Positions 8,960 to 19,809 of a stretch of 64,000 nt of DNA are shown here, in pieces (the stretch's first letter is position 1; each line of letters starts with the position of its first letter). The position numbers and the translations under genes were made by a program. The stretch spans positions 4,328,001-4,392,000 of the forward strand of contig NZ_JAFBCK010000001.1 of assembly GCF_016907695.1 (NCBI RefSeq). The letters run 5' to 3'. A model generated the notes under the pieces. It had not been told where the DNA came from. It worked only from the letters and a program-made list of their open reading frames with translations, and ran no database searches. The stretch comes from Actinokineospora baliensis. Its GTDB lineage: Bacteria; Actinomycetota; Actinomycetes; Mycobacteriales; Pseudonocardiaceae.

Positions 8960-9860
8960 GTCCACATGGGTTGCGTTTGTCCACAGGGTTCTGTTGCTGT
9001 GGCTGGATTGTCGGTGTGCCTCGGTAGGGTGGATATCGGGGGCTTCTCAGCGCGTTGATCTTGGGCGCGGGTCTCTTGTTTCGGCTTCGCCGTCGGATCG
9101 TCGCCTCGGCTGCGCCATCGGGCCCGGTCGCGAGTTAACTGCCAGCTCGATGTGGTGGACCTGTTTTGCGTGGGGCCCCTACGACAGCCGTGGCAGGACC
9201 GCAAAGCAGGGGCCGAAAAGCGTGGCCCTGTCCGCGCAGGAACGCTACGACTGCCGCCACCCCACACAAAACAGGTCCACCCCATCGAGCATCTGGCACC
9301 AGCGACTTCCGGGGGCGGTGGTCGGGCTGGCGGGGTTGGCTCGGTGGGTTGGGTTGGCACCAGCGACTTCCGAGTGTCCAGTGGCTGGCAATGCTGTCGG
9401 GGTCGGGTGGTGGGGCTGGCACCTGAGCTCCGAGTGTCCAGTGGTCGGCTGGCGGGGCCGACTTGGGGGGCTGGCGGGCGCCAACGACTTCTGTGAGCGA
9501 CGGCTGGCCTTGGGTGGGTTGGCTCGGTGGGCCGGGTTGGCACTGAAGGTTCGGTGTGTCCAGTGGTCGAACTCGCGGGGCTGACTCGAGGGCCGGGATG
9601 CCCCAGCGGCTTCCGGGAGCGATGGCCGCTCCGGGGCTGGCTCGGGGTTGAGCTCGCCAAGTCGCCCCGCCCTTTTCGCCGTCTTTCGGAGACCCTCCCC
9701 GCGAGTCCACATCCCCCACCGCACCTCTGGGGGGCGTCCCCGGTGCCAGTCTACCCGGGGTGGGGGGCGGAGAGGGGGTGGCGAAAAGTTGGGGATGGAT
9801 TCGGGGGTTGTGGATGGAGAAATCGGCAGGTCGGGGTGGGGAGATCGCCTGAACGGGGGC
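8960..9860 (-). repeat. Right arm of the ~1 kb inverted repeat
   Basis: Read on the minus strand this matches 3481-4419 plus 5881-6045 in the same order: the C-rich block (9860-9680), the ~60-base degenerate units (about 9620-9300), the 144-base palindromic element (9289-9146), then the GATGGCGCAGCCGAGG region. It has no IS, so it shows the pre-insertion state. No gene is supported between 8900 and 9886. Confidence 0.8.
9146..9289. repeat. Intact copy of the MITE-like palindromic element
   Basis: The ends are inverted copies: CTCGATGTGGTGGACCTG at 9146 and the complementary form of CTCGATGGGGTGGACCTG ending at 9289. The centre contains the same block as 4323-4405. This intact copy defines the length and target context of the IS-split copy. 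Confidence 0.6.
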
Positions 9861-9886
9861 AACGCGGGGGCTGGGATGATCGGGGG

Positions 9887-11098
9887 ATGGGTGTTGGGGG
9901 TGTGCTTCGGGATCGGAACGCGGCGGTGTATCTGGGTGCGGTGGTGGTGTCGAGCTTCGGCAGCGGGGCTTTGACGCTGGCGGCTGGGGTTTGGGTTATG
10001 ACGCTGACGGGGGATAGTTCGTTGGCGGCGTTGGTTGTGGTGTTGTTGTGGGCGCCTACGGTGGCGGGGCCGTTCATCGGGGCGGTTATTGATCGGATCG
10101 GGCGGTACCGGGCCGTGTTGGTGGGGACCATGGCCGGTACCGGGGTACTGGTGCTGTCGCTGGGCGCCGTGACTTCGGCGGGGTGGTTGTGGTTGTTGTA
10201 CACCGTGATGCTCATCGATGGCATCGCCTACGTCGCCATCTTCGCGGCGGAAACCGCCTTGCTGCCCCAGGTCGTGGCGCCCGCTCTGCTCGGCGACGTC
10301 AACGGGTTGCGGATGTCGGCGGCGGAGGGCACCAAGTTGGCCGCGCCTTTGGTTGGGGCGGCGTTGTTCGCCGCGTGGGGTGGTGCGGCCGTGGCCGTAC
10401 TCGATGCCGCTTCCTTTGGGATCGCGGCGCTCTTGTGCCTTCTCATGAAGCCGGTGGAGGCCGCGCCGGTGCGGCGGGAGCGGGTCAGGGTTCGGGACGG
10501 TCTACGTTATCTCGTGGAGAGGGTGCACCTCCGTCGCGTTGTCGTTTCCGCCGCGGTTGCGCTGGTCTTGGCTGGTTTCGCGGGCACGATGACCTTCGCG
10601 CTCGTCGACGAGGGTCTGGGGCTGGCGCCGACGTTCGTTGGTGTTCTCGTTGCGGTGCAAGGGGTGGGGTCCGTGCTGTCGGGGATCTTCTCCGGCGCGG
10701 TGTTGCGCAGGCTCAGCCCGCTGGGCTTCGCGGCAGTGGGGCTCACCTTGTTCTCCGTCGGCATCCTGCTCCGGATGACCACTGTGGTGCCCCTCGTGCT
10801 CATCGGCACCGCGATAGCCGGGCTCGGGTTGCCCGCGCCACTGGTCGCGGCGACGACCACGATGCAGATCGACAGCCCACCGGAGCTCCTGGCCCGGATC
10901 ACCGGATCCGTGCAGCTGGTCATGTACGCGCCCAACGCGCTCGCCCAAGCCCTTGGCGTCGTCGTGGTCGGGTTCGTCGACTTCCGGATCTCGCTGGGTG
11001 TCGTGGGTGTCGTGGGGCTGGCGGCGGCGGGTTGGGCGACGTGGACCGTACTGGTGAGGCGGGAAGACCGTTCGCGAGCGCGGGTGGCGGGCGCGTAG
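9887..11098 (+). CDS. Major facilitator superfamily transporter
   Basis: A 403-residue, very hydrophobic protein with about 12 predicted membrane segments. The loop DRIGRYRAVLVGT after the second to third helix matches the MFS motif A region (D-R-x-G-R). It resembles multidrug-type MFS permeases of actinomycetes with a short cytoplasmic N-terminus (MGVGGVLRDRN). The start at ATG 9887 was chosen because it places the first helix at the N-terminus; upstream in-frame sequence belongs to the repeat arm. G-rich sequence precedes the ATG but there is no clean ribosome binding site. The substrate cannot be told. Confidence 0.85.
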   Translation: MGVGGVLRDRNAAVYLGAVVVSSFGSGALTLAAGVWVMTLTGDSSLAALVVVLLWAPTVAGPFIGAVIDRIGRYRAVLVGTMAGTGVLVLSLGAVTSAGWLWLLYTVMLIDGIAYVAIFAAETALLPQVVAPALLGDVNGLRMSAAEGTKLAAPLVGAALFAAWGGAAVAVLDAASFGIAALLCLLMKPVEAAPVRRERVRVRDGLRYLVERVHLRRVVVSAAVALVLAGFAGTMTFALVDEGLGLAPTFVGVLVAVQGVGSVLSGIFSGAVLRRLSPLGFAAVGLTLFSVGILLRMTTVVPLVLIGTAIAGLGLPAPLVAATTTMQIDSPPELLARITGSVQLVMYAPNALAQALGVVVVGFVDFRISLGVVGVVGLAAAGWATWTVLVRREDRSRARVAGA

Positions 11099-11202
11099 CC
11101 CGGGTGGCTGAACTCCGCCGGTGGCACTCAACGCGAGGCGCCCCTTGGGCCATCTTGGCGGTGGACGCCCGCGCCCGCGGTCGCCGACACGATGGGGAGA
11201 CC

Positions 11203-12066
11203 ATGCGCAAGCTTCGACTCACTGCACTAGCCCTCGCCGCGCTCACCCTGCCGATCGCCCTCTCTGGGGTCGCGGCGGGGGCGACCGCCGCGGGAACCAT
11301 CCGCGGGGACGTCAACGGGGACCGGATCGCCGACCTGGTCACGCTCGGCCCGAACGGCACCACCCCCACCTGCACCATCAAGGTCGCCTACGGCCGCGCC
11401 AACGGGACCTTCGGCCCGCCCGTCGAGTCCCGCTACACCTCGCCGCAGGTGGCGGCGCCGTACTGCCCGGACATGGCGGTGATCGTCGACCTCGGCGGTG
11501 ACGGCACCAAGGAGATCGTGACCACCGGCTTCGGCTGGGGCGACGCGAGCAAGGCGTTCCTGGTGCTGCGCAAGAACACCAACAACAACACGATCCGCGT
11601 GGTCACCACCCACGCCGGGTTGGCCTACCCGAGCACCATCCGCGCCGCCGACTTCACCGGTGACGGCCGCCAAGACATCTGGGTGTCCTCGGACCAGAGC
11701 GTGCGGCTGCGCTCGTTCACCAACACCGCGGCGGGCGGCATCGAGCCCGGGTCCATCGACGTGTGCTCCCGGCGGCCCATCCCGCAGTACGTGATCGCCG
11801 ACTTCGACGGTGACGGCGGCCAGGACATCCTGCTGTCGCGCCAATGCGGCTTCGGCTACACCACAGCGGAACTGAACTTCGGCAACGGCAAACCCGCCGT
11901 CACCTTCGCCCGCGACGACGACGGCATCGCCCAGTACGAGGTCTACGCCAACGAGCAGACCGGCGACGAATCGCTCGACGTCGGCGTCATCACGACCCTG
12001 GACGAGCGGAGCACGATCCGCCGCTTCCACAACGACGGCACGGGCACCTTCTACGAGGTGGCCTGA
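11203..12066 (+). CDS. Secreted FG-GAP/VCBS repeat protein
   Basis: The 287-residue product starts with a signal peptide (MRKLRLTALALAALTLPIAL, cleavage near AGATAA). It carries Asp-rich calcium-binding FG-GAP-type motifs: DVNGDRIADLVTLG, DLGGDGTKEIV, DFTGDGRQDIWVS and DFDGDGGQDILLS, spaced as in an integrin-like propeller. No enzyme motif was seen. ATG 11203 follows GGGGAGACC. It precedes the galactose-oxidase-like gene by 135 bases in the same direction; a joint extracellular role is possible but not shown. Confidence 0.85.
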   Translation: MRKLRLTALALAALTLPIALSGVAAGATAAGTIRGDVNGDRIADLVTLGPNGTTPTCTIKVAYGRANGTFGPPVESRYTSPQVAAPYCPDMAVIVDLGGDGTKEIVTTGFGWGDASKAFLVLRKNTNNNTIRVVTTHAGLAYPSTIRAADFTGDGRQDIWVSSDQSVRLRSFTNTAAGGIEPGSIDVCSRRPIPQYVIADFDGDGGQDILLSRQCGFGYTTAELNFGNGKPAVTFARDDDGIAQYEVYANEQTGDESLDVGVITTLDERSTIRRFHNDGTGTFYEVA

Positions 12067-12201
12067 CTGGTAGCGGTGGTTTCACTCGACTGCCGTGACA
12101 TTGCGCTGATCGCCGCTGTCCCTGCCGACGGGTGGGGGCAGCGGTCCGGTGAGGTGGGTCTCATCGGGTAACGATCTTCGCCTGCGGGCGAACCGGTGAT
12201 C

Positions 12202-15200
12202 ATGCGAGTCGGACGGCTTGTCGTGGCGTTGGCGGTCGGGGTGGTTTCCACCCCCTACCTGATGCAGGCGTTGGAGCACCAACAACCTGAGGGGCACTCG
12301 GCGGACCACCGGCACGTGGTGGCCAACGCCGAGGCGCTCATCCCCACCGCGACGGAACTCCCGCGTGACGGGTGGGAGGCGGTCGGCAGCAGCGAGGAGA
12401 CGGCGGGGGAGAACGGGCGCGCCTCGAACGTCCTCGACGGCGATCCGGCGACCTTCTGGCACAGCCAGTGGACGGCCCCGGCCCCGCTGCCCCAGTCGAT
12501 CACCATTGACACCCGGGCGACGCAACGCGTCTCCGGGATCGTCTACACACCGCGCCCCGGTGGTGGCAACGGCACGATCGGCCGGTACGAGGTTCGGCTC
12601 AGCGTGGACGGGACCACGTGGGGCAACCCGGTCGCCGCCGGTACCGCCGCCGACGACCCGACCGTGAAGACGTTCAGCTTCGCGGTGAGCGGCGCACGGT
12701 TCGTGCGGCTGACATCCCTGGCCGAGGCGGGCAACCGGGGGTCGTGGGCCAGCGCGGCCGAGATCGGCATCCTGGGCGACCCGGGCGCCCCCGCGCAAAC
12801 GATTCCGTTGCCGCGTACCGGGTGGACCGCCACCGCGAGCGACCAGGAGACGGTCCGCGAGAACGGTGTCGCCGCCAACGCGCTCGACGGCAACCCCGCC
12901 ACCTACTGGCACAGCCGCTACGACGTGCTGGCTCCCCTGCCGCACAGCATCACCGTCGACCTGAAGCAGCCGACTGTCGTCAATGGACTCGTCTACCGGT
13001 CCCGCCCCGAACCGGTGCGCAACGGCAACATCGGCGAGTACCTGATCGCGACGTCGTTGGATGGCACCAACTTCGGCGTCCCGGTGTCGTCAGGGCGGTG
13101 GGCCGATGACGCTGCCCTCAAGCACGCCCTCTTCGCGGGACCGGTCACCGCTCGCTACGTGCGGCTGACGGCCCTCACCGAGTCCGGCAACCGCGGCACG
13201 TGGTCGAACGCCGCCGAGATCGAACTCCTCGGTTCGCCCACCAAGGCAGACCCGCCGTTGTCCCGCACCGGCTGGGTGGCGACCGCCTCGACCGCGGCCG
13301 CGGGGCACCCCGCCGCTGACGCGGTCGACAACCGCCACACCACCTACTGGCAGAGTGCCGCCGTCGGCTCGCAGACCTTCACCGTCGACCTCCAGCGCGA
13401 GCAGCAGGTCACCGCGATCGTCGCGACACCTGGCCCCACCAACCGGATCTCTACCTACGCCGTGGCCCTGAGCACCAATGGTTCCACCTTCGGTTCCCCT
13501 GTCGCGCAAGGAACCTGGGCGGCCGACGGTAGCCCGAAGTCCGCGCAGTTCACCGGCAACGCCCGCTACATCCGCCTGACTGTCCAAGGCGCCGCTATCA
13601 CGGAGTTCTACGCCTACGGGCCTTCCGCCGCCCCGGGCTCGGTCGCCCCGCTCCCGCGCACAGGCTGGACCGCCGTGGCCAGCGACGAGGAAACGGGCAG
13701 CGAGAACGGCCGCGCCGCCAACGTCCTCGACGGCAGCGACCGCACCATCTGGCACTCCCGGTACTCGACGACCACACCGCTGCCGCACTGGATCACCCTC
13801 GACATGCAGGCGGCCAAGATCGTCGCGGGCATCTCGGTCCGCCCCCGGGGCGACGGCGGCAACGGCAACATCGGCCAGTACCGCGTCCAGATCAGCAGCG
13901 ACGGCACGACCTTCGGTCCCGCACTCGCGGAGGGCTCGTGGCCGGACAGCTCCAACGTGCAGACCGCGCTCTTCGACGTGCCGGTCACCGCCCGCTACGT
14001 GCGGCTGACCGCACTGACCGAAGCGGGCAACCGGGGCCCGTGGACCACGGCCTCCGAGATCAACGTGCTCACCCCGGCGGCCGCGCCCGACGCGAGCGCG
14101 GTCGGTTCCTGGGGGCCGATGATCGGCTTCCCGCTGGTCCCGGTCGCTTCCGCGCTGCTGCCGAACAACAAGCTGCTGACGTGGTCCGCCTACGCCGCCG
14201 ACACCTTCGGCGGCAGCAACGGGTACACGCAGACCGCGATCTACGACCTCACCACCGGCCAGGTCACCCAGCGCCGCATCGACAACACCGGCCACGACAT
14301 GTTCTGCCCCGGTACCTCCACCCTGCCGGACGGGCGGATCCTGGTCACCGGCGGCAGCAACGCCGACAAGGCCTCCATCTACAACCCCTACAACGACACC
14401 TGGACCGCCGCCGCGCCGATGCGGGTGGCCCGCGGCTACCAGGGGCAGACGACCCTGGCCAACGGGGAAGCGTTCACCGTCGGCGGCTCGTGGAGCGGGG
14501 GAGAGGGCGGCAAGCTCGCCGAGGTCTACTCCCCGGCCACGAACACGTGGCGCACCCTGCCCGGAGTCCCCGCCGACCCGTTCCTCACCGCCGACCCGCG
14601 CGGGCCGTACCGCGCCGACAACCACACCTGGCTCTTCGCGGCCTCCGGTGGACGCCTCTTCCACGCGGGTCCGAGCAAGCAGATGCACTGGATCACCACC
14701 ACCGGCAACGGAACCGTGACGAACGCAGGCCTGCGCGGCGACAGCGACGACGCGATGAACGGCAACGCGGTCCTCTACGACATCGGCAAGATCCTGACCG
14801 TGGGCGGCGCGACCGCCTACCAGGACGTCGAAGCGACCACCCGTGCGTACACCGTCGACATCAACGGTTCGAGCCCGGTGGTCACCAGAGTCGGTGACAT
14901 GGCCCTGGGCCGTGCTTTCGCCAACAGCGTCGTCCTGCCCGACGGCAAAGTGGTTGTCATCGGCGGACAACAGCGACCCGTGCCGTTCAGCGACCAGACA
15001 GCGGTCTTGACGCCGGAGCTGTGGAACCCCGCCACGGGCACCTTCACCGCGCTCGCCCAGGTGGCCGTTCCCCGGACCTACCACAGCGTCGCCAACCTGC
15101 TCCCCGACGGCCGGGTGTTCTCGGGCGGCGGCGGGCTCTGCGGGAACTGCGCCACGAACCACTTCGACGGGCAAATCCTCACCCCGCCCTACCTGCTCAA

Positions 15201-15510
15201 CCCGGACGGCACCCCCCGGCCGCGCCCGGGCATCACCACGGCCCCGACCACCGCGGCCAACGGCGCCACCATCCGCGTCACCACCGACCGCCCGGTCACC
15301 CGGTTCGCCCTGGTCCGCACGAGTTCGGCCACGCACTCGGTGGACAACGACCAACGGCGCGTACCCATCACCCCGGTCACCGTGGGCACCAACGCCTACC
15401 AACTCACCATCCCCGCCGACCGCGGCATCGCCCTACCCGGGCACTATCTGCTGTTCGCGCTGGACGCGGCGGGAGTGCCCAGCGTCGCCACCACGGTGCG
15501 CGTCGGCTAG
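12202..15510 (+). CDS. Secreted copper-radical oxidase (galactose oxidase-like) with four CBM32-type modules
   Basis: 1,102 residues with a signal-like hydrophobic N-terminus. Four F5/8-type (CBM32-like) modules follow, at about 12352-12780, 12805-13240, 13255-13610 and 13645-14075; modules 1, 2 and 4 share a GW..AxSxxET..ENG...LDG....WHS pattern, while module 3 is divergent. Then comes a kelch propeller and a C-terminal DUF1929 domain. All active-site residues known from fungal galactose oxidase are present: Cys702 and Tyr746 (thioether cofactor pair, spaced 44 as in the fungal enzyme), Trp764 (GSWSGG), Tyr960-His961 (TYHS) and His1045 (SATHSVDNDQRR). It should oxidise a primary alcohol, probably on a polysaccharide, producing H2O2. 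ATG 12202 was preferred over GTG 12196. Confidence 0.93.
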   Translation: MRVGRLVVALAVGVVSTPYLMQALEHQQPEGHSADHRHVVANAEALIPTATELPRDGWEAVGSSEETAGENGRASNVLDGDPATFWHSQWTAPAPLPQSITIDTRATQRVSGIVYTPRPGGGNGTIGRYEVRLSVDGTTWGNPVAAGTAADDPTVKTFSFAVSGARFVRLTSLAEAGNRGSWASAAEIGILGDPGAPAQTIPLPRTGWTATASDQETVRENGVAANALDGNPATYWHSRYDVLAPLPHSITVDLKQPTVVNGLVYRSRPEPVRNGNIGEYLIATSLDGTNFGVPVSSGRWADDAALKHALFAGPVTARYVRLTALTESGNRGTWSNAAEIELLGSPTKADPPLSRTGWVATASTAAAGHPAADAVDNRHTTYWQSAAVGSQTFTVDLQREQQVTAIVATPGPTNRISTYAVALSTNGSTFGSPVAQGTWAADGSPKSAQFTGNARYIRLTVQGAAITEFYAYGPSAAPGSVAPLPRTGWTAVASDEETGSENGRAANVLDGSDRTIWHSRYSTTTPLPHWITLDMQAAKIVAGISVRPRGDGGNGNIGQYRVQISSDGTTFGPALAEGSWPDSSNVQTALFDVPVTARYVRLTALTEAGNRGPWTTASEINVLTPAAAPDASAVGSWGPMIGFPLVPVASALLPNNKLLTWSAYAADTFGGSNGYTQTAIYDLTTGQVTQRRIDNTGHDMFCPGTSTLPDGRILVTGGSNADKASIYNPYNDTWTAAAPMRVARGYQGQTTLANGEAFTVGGSWSGGEGGKLAEVYSPATNTWRTLPGVPADPFLTADPRGPYRADNHTWLFAASGGRLFHAGPSKQMHWITTTGNGTVTNAGLRGDSDDAMNGNAVLYDIGKILTVGGATAYQDVEATTRAYTVDINGSSPVVTRVGDMALGRAFANSVVLPDGKVVVIGGQQRPVPFSDQTAVLTPELWNPATGTFTALAQVAVPRTYHSVANLLPDGRVFSGGGGLCGNCATNHFDGQILTPPYLLNPDGTPRPRPGITTAPTTAANGATIRVTTDRPVTRFALVRTSSATHSVDNDQRRVPITPVTVGTNAYQLTIPADRGIALPGHYLLFALDAAGVPSVATTVRVG

Positions 15511-15527
15511 GCCGTTCGGGACCCACC

Positions 15528-15577
15528 AGCGGGGCGTGGTCATGGGCGGTTCACCACGCCCGGGACCACGCCCCGCT
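15528..15577 (+). terminator. 14-bp perfect hairpin after the oxidase gene
   Basis: Arms 15528-15541 and 15564-15577 are perfectly complementary with a 22-base loop. It sits 17 bases after the oxidase stop, and argues that the sigma factor start lies downstream of it. Confidence 0.65.
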
Positions 15578-15580
15578 GCC

Positions 15581-16216
15581 GTGGAACCAACCCGAGTCCG
15601 CCGGTGTAGGTGCGGTACGGGCTCAACGACATCGAGGGTTGGGGGCGCCACGGACGAGGACGGGCAATTGGTGTCGCGGACGTGCGCCGGTGACCTGGGC
15701 GCGTTCGCCGACCTCGTGCGCCGCCACCACTCGGCGGCCAGGAGGCTGGCCCTGGTCTCCGGGGCGGGCAACGACGCCGAAGACGTCGTGCAGGAGGCGT
15801 TCGTCCGCGCGTTCGCCGCGTTGCCCGGCTTCCGGGCGGGCGCCGCGTTCCGGCCGTGGTTGCTGCGCATCGTCGTCAACCTCACCCGCAACTCCTACCG
15901 GTCCCGGATCCGCCGGGCCGGGCTGGTGCTGCGGGCGGCCGAACTGCGCGAGCACCTCGACGCCGTGGACGTGGCCGACCCGCAGGGCGCGGCGCTGGTG
16001 GCCGAGCGCGACCGGCGGCTGTGGGCGATGCTGCGCACGCTGCCGGACAAGGACCGGCAGGTGCTCGGGTGCCGCTACCTGCTCGACCTGTCCGAGGCCG
16101 AGACCGCCGACGTGCTCGGCTGGCCCAAGGGCTCGGTCAAGTCGCGCACGTCCCGGGCGCTGACCCGGCTGCGCGCACTGGTGGAACCTGAACTGGCGGG
16201 GGAACGGCATGGCTGA
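15581..16216 (+). CDS. ECF RNA polymerase sigma factor
   Basis: Region 2 is seen in LVSRTCAGDLGAFADLVRRHH...DAEDVVQEAFVRAFAAL, including the DAEDVVQEAF core-binding helix. Region 4 is LPDKDRQVLGCRYLLDLSEAETADVLGWPKGSVKSRTSRAL, a helix-turn-helix for the -35 element. A Pro/Arg-rich N-terminus of uncertain reality precedes region 2. GTG 15581 was taken as start because it lies after the terminator and keeps all of region 2; GTG 15671 would cut into region 2.1. It overlaps the next gene by 8 bases, the usual arrangement with an anti-sigma factor. Confidence 0.85.
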   Translation: MEPTRVRRCRCGTGSTTSRVGGATDEDGQLVSRTCAGDLGAFADLVRRHHSAARRLALVSGAGNDAEDVVQEAFVRAFAALPGFRAGAAFRPWLLRIVVNLTRNSYRSRIRRAGLVLRAAELREHLDAVDVADPQGAALVAERDRRLWAMLRTLPDKDRQVLGCRYLLDLSEAETADVLGWPKGSVKSRTSRALTRLRALVEPELAGERHG

Positions 16217-16928
16217 GCACGAGGAGCCGACACTGGCCCGCGACCTGGTCGAACTCGGTCGCGCCATGGACCAACCGCCGTCCGCCCGCACCGTGGCCAC
16301 CATCGTGGCGGCGGCCGCGGAACAAGCGCCTCCGCGCCCGCGCACCGCACGCGTCCTGCTCGCGGCCGCCTCCGTTGCCGCCGTGCTCGCTCTGAGCGTG
16401 CACGCGGAATCCCTGCTGCGCGACCAGGCGACCGAACCGGCCACCGCGGCCGAGACCGGGATGGGCGACTGCTCGGGGTGGGCCACGATGGACGTGGTCT
16501 CCCTCTCGGACCTGAACCTGCACACCGGCTGGAACCCGCCGTCGATGCTGGGCCTGTGGTCGGCGCAGCAGTACTTCACCCGCGCCAGCAAGTCCTCCTG
16601 GCCCGCCGCGATGGTCCACTACACGCGCGGGGCGGACATGCTCAGCCTCGAGCGCTACGCGCCGGGCACCCAGATCGACTCGCACCCCACCAACGCCGCC
16701 GCGGTGGTGCCCACCCAGGTCGGGCCGTACCCGGGGCAGTGGGCCCGGTCCCACAAGGGCAGCTTCTACCGGGTCAACACCGGCCTGTGGGAGGGCGGCG
16801 CCGACCTGGTCTCGATCATCTGCGACGGCAGCAGGCTCAGTTGGACCTCGGACGACGGCAGCGTCTACGCGCTGTCCGGGTCGGTCTCCGAGGGCGCGCT
16901 GCTGGCGGTGGCCGAGTCCCTGCCGTGA
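16209..16928 (+). CDS. Probable anti-sigma / membrane-anchored partner of the ECF sigma factor
   Basis: 239 residues. The N-terminal 45 residues are short and cytoplasmic, then one membrane segment (VLLAAASVAAVLALSVHA) and a ~170-residue outer domain with two cysteines (GDCSGW, SIICDGS) that may form a disulfide. The gene overlaps the sigma gene by 8 bases (ATGGCTGA). Position, topology and size fit an anti-sigma factor, but no HCC zinc motif is visible. A sensor lipoprotein-like role is the alternative. Confidence 0.7.
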   Translation: MAEHEEPTLARDLVELGRAMDQPPSARTVATIVAAAAEQAPPRPRTARVLLAAASVAAVLALSVHAESLLRDQATEPATAAETGMGDCSGWATMDVVSLSDLNLHTGWNPPSMLGLWSAQQYFTRASKSSWPAAMVHYTRGADMLSLERYAPGTQIDSHPTNAAAVVPTQVGPYPGQWARSHKGSFYRVNTGLWEGGADLVSIICDGSRLSWTSDDGSVYALSGSVSEGALLAVAESLP

Positions 16929-16970
16929 CCTGGGGGTGGCGCGGGCGGTCTGCCCATATCGCCCCCGCCA

Positions 16971-17013
16971 GACCGGGGCCGCGTCCGAGGGGGAGTCGGG
17001 TGCGGCCCCGGTC
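16971..17013 (+). terminator. 12-bp hairpin between anti-sigma gene and htpG
   Basis: GACCGGGGCCGC (16971-16982) pairs perfectly with GCGGCCCCGGTC (17002-17013). The 16929-17251 gap otherwise holds only the htpG leader; no HrcA-type CIRCE element was recognised in it. Confidence 0.7.
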
Positions 17014-17251
17014 ACTTCTCCTGTGAGCCGGTGGAATGCCGCTATCGAGTTGCGCAATCTGGTATCTAGATAATGGGCATCCAGCAGGGAGTGTCCGGGA
17101 GATATCGGGGTGCGATTGGAGCCCAAGACGAGGTCTTCGGTGGGCGAGAGGTGCGCCACACGGGGGGTGGGTGGGGCGGATCGGGCGTGGGCGGCGGTGG
17201 GTTTCGCTAGGATTCCGGCGCTGTTGTCCCAGACCGGACGAGGGGTTTTGC

Positions 17252-19117
<1,866 letters not shown>

Positions 19118-19167
19118 TCGCCCGCGCCACGCGGCCCACCGGGACACGACGGGAACGCGGTCGTACG

Positions 19168-19809
19168 GTGGGCTGCGTGGCAGGGGCATCCGAGCGGCGG
19201 GTCGAGGTGGTGGCGGTCACCGCCGCTGTGGGCAGCGAGGTCCTCTTCGCCGACGTCACGTTCGCCGTGGGCCCCGGGGAGTGCGTTGTGGTCTCCGGCC
19301 GCAACGGTTCGGGTAAGTCCACGCTGCTCGGGTGCCTCTACGGCACGCGGCAGGTGTCGTCGGGCGTTGTCCGCGTCGGGGGGATGACGCCCGACGAGCG
19401 GAAGGTGGGGTTCCGCCGCCGCGTGTCGGTGGTCTTGGACGACTCGGCGCTGTTCGACGAGTTGAGCGCCCGCCAGCACCTCGACCTGCTGCTGCGGTCG
19501 TTCCCCGCCGTGGACCACCGGGGCGTCGACGGGTGGCTGCGGCTGGCCGGGTTGGACGAGCGGGCGGACGTGCCCGCCCTGGGGCTGTCGGCCGGGCAGC
19601 GGCGGCGGTTGCTGCTCACCGGTGCCGTCGCGCGTGACCACGACGTGCTGCTGTTGGACGAACCGGAGCGGGCGCTGGACACCGCCGGGCGCGAGTGGCT
19701 CACCGGGCTGATCGCGGCGGAGCGGCGGCGGGGGACGGCCGTTGTCGTCGCCAGCCACCACGGGCCGTTGGCGGATCGGGTGGGCGCGGCGCGGGTCGAA
19801 CTCGGGTGA
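19168..19809 (+). CDS. ABC transporter ATP-binding protein
   Basis: A single 213-residue nucleotide-binding domain: Walker A GRNGSGKST, signature LSAGQRRRLLL, Walker B VLLLDEPE and switch His in ASHHG. It is short but has all motifs needed for ATP hydrolysis. GTG 19168 or GTG 19177 may be the start. Its stop overlaps the start of the next membrane-protein gene by four bases (GTGA), so the two are translated together and probably form one exporter. Confidence 0.88.
   Translation: MGCVAGASERRVEVVAVTAAVGSEVLFADVTFAVGPGECVVVSGRNGSGKSTLLGCLYGTRQVSSGVVRVGGMTPDERKVGFRRRVSVVLDDSALFDELSARQHLDLLLRSFPAVDHRGVDGWLRLAGLDERADVPALGLSAGQRRRLLLTGAVARDHDVLLLDEPERALDTAGREWLTGLIAAERRRGTAVVVASHHGPLADRVGAARVELG

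Noticed and set aside
8773..9974. Frames of 200-295 codons across the right repeat arm
   Set aside because: Same reason as the left arm: artefacts of high GC and repeated units.
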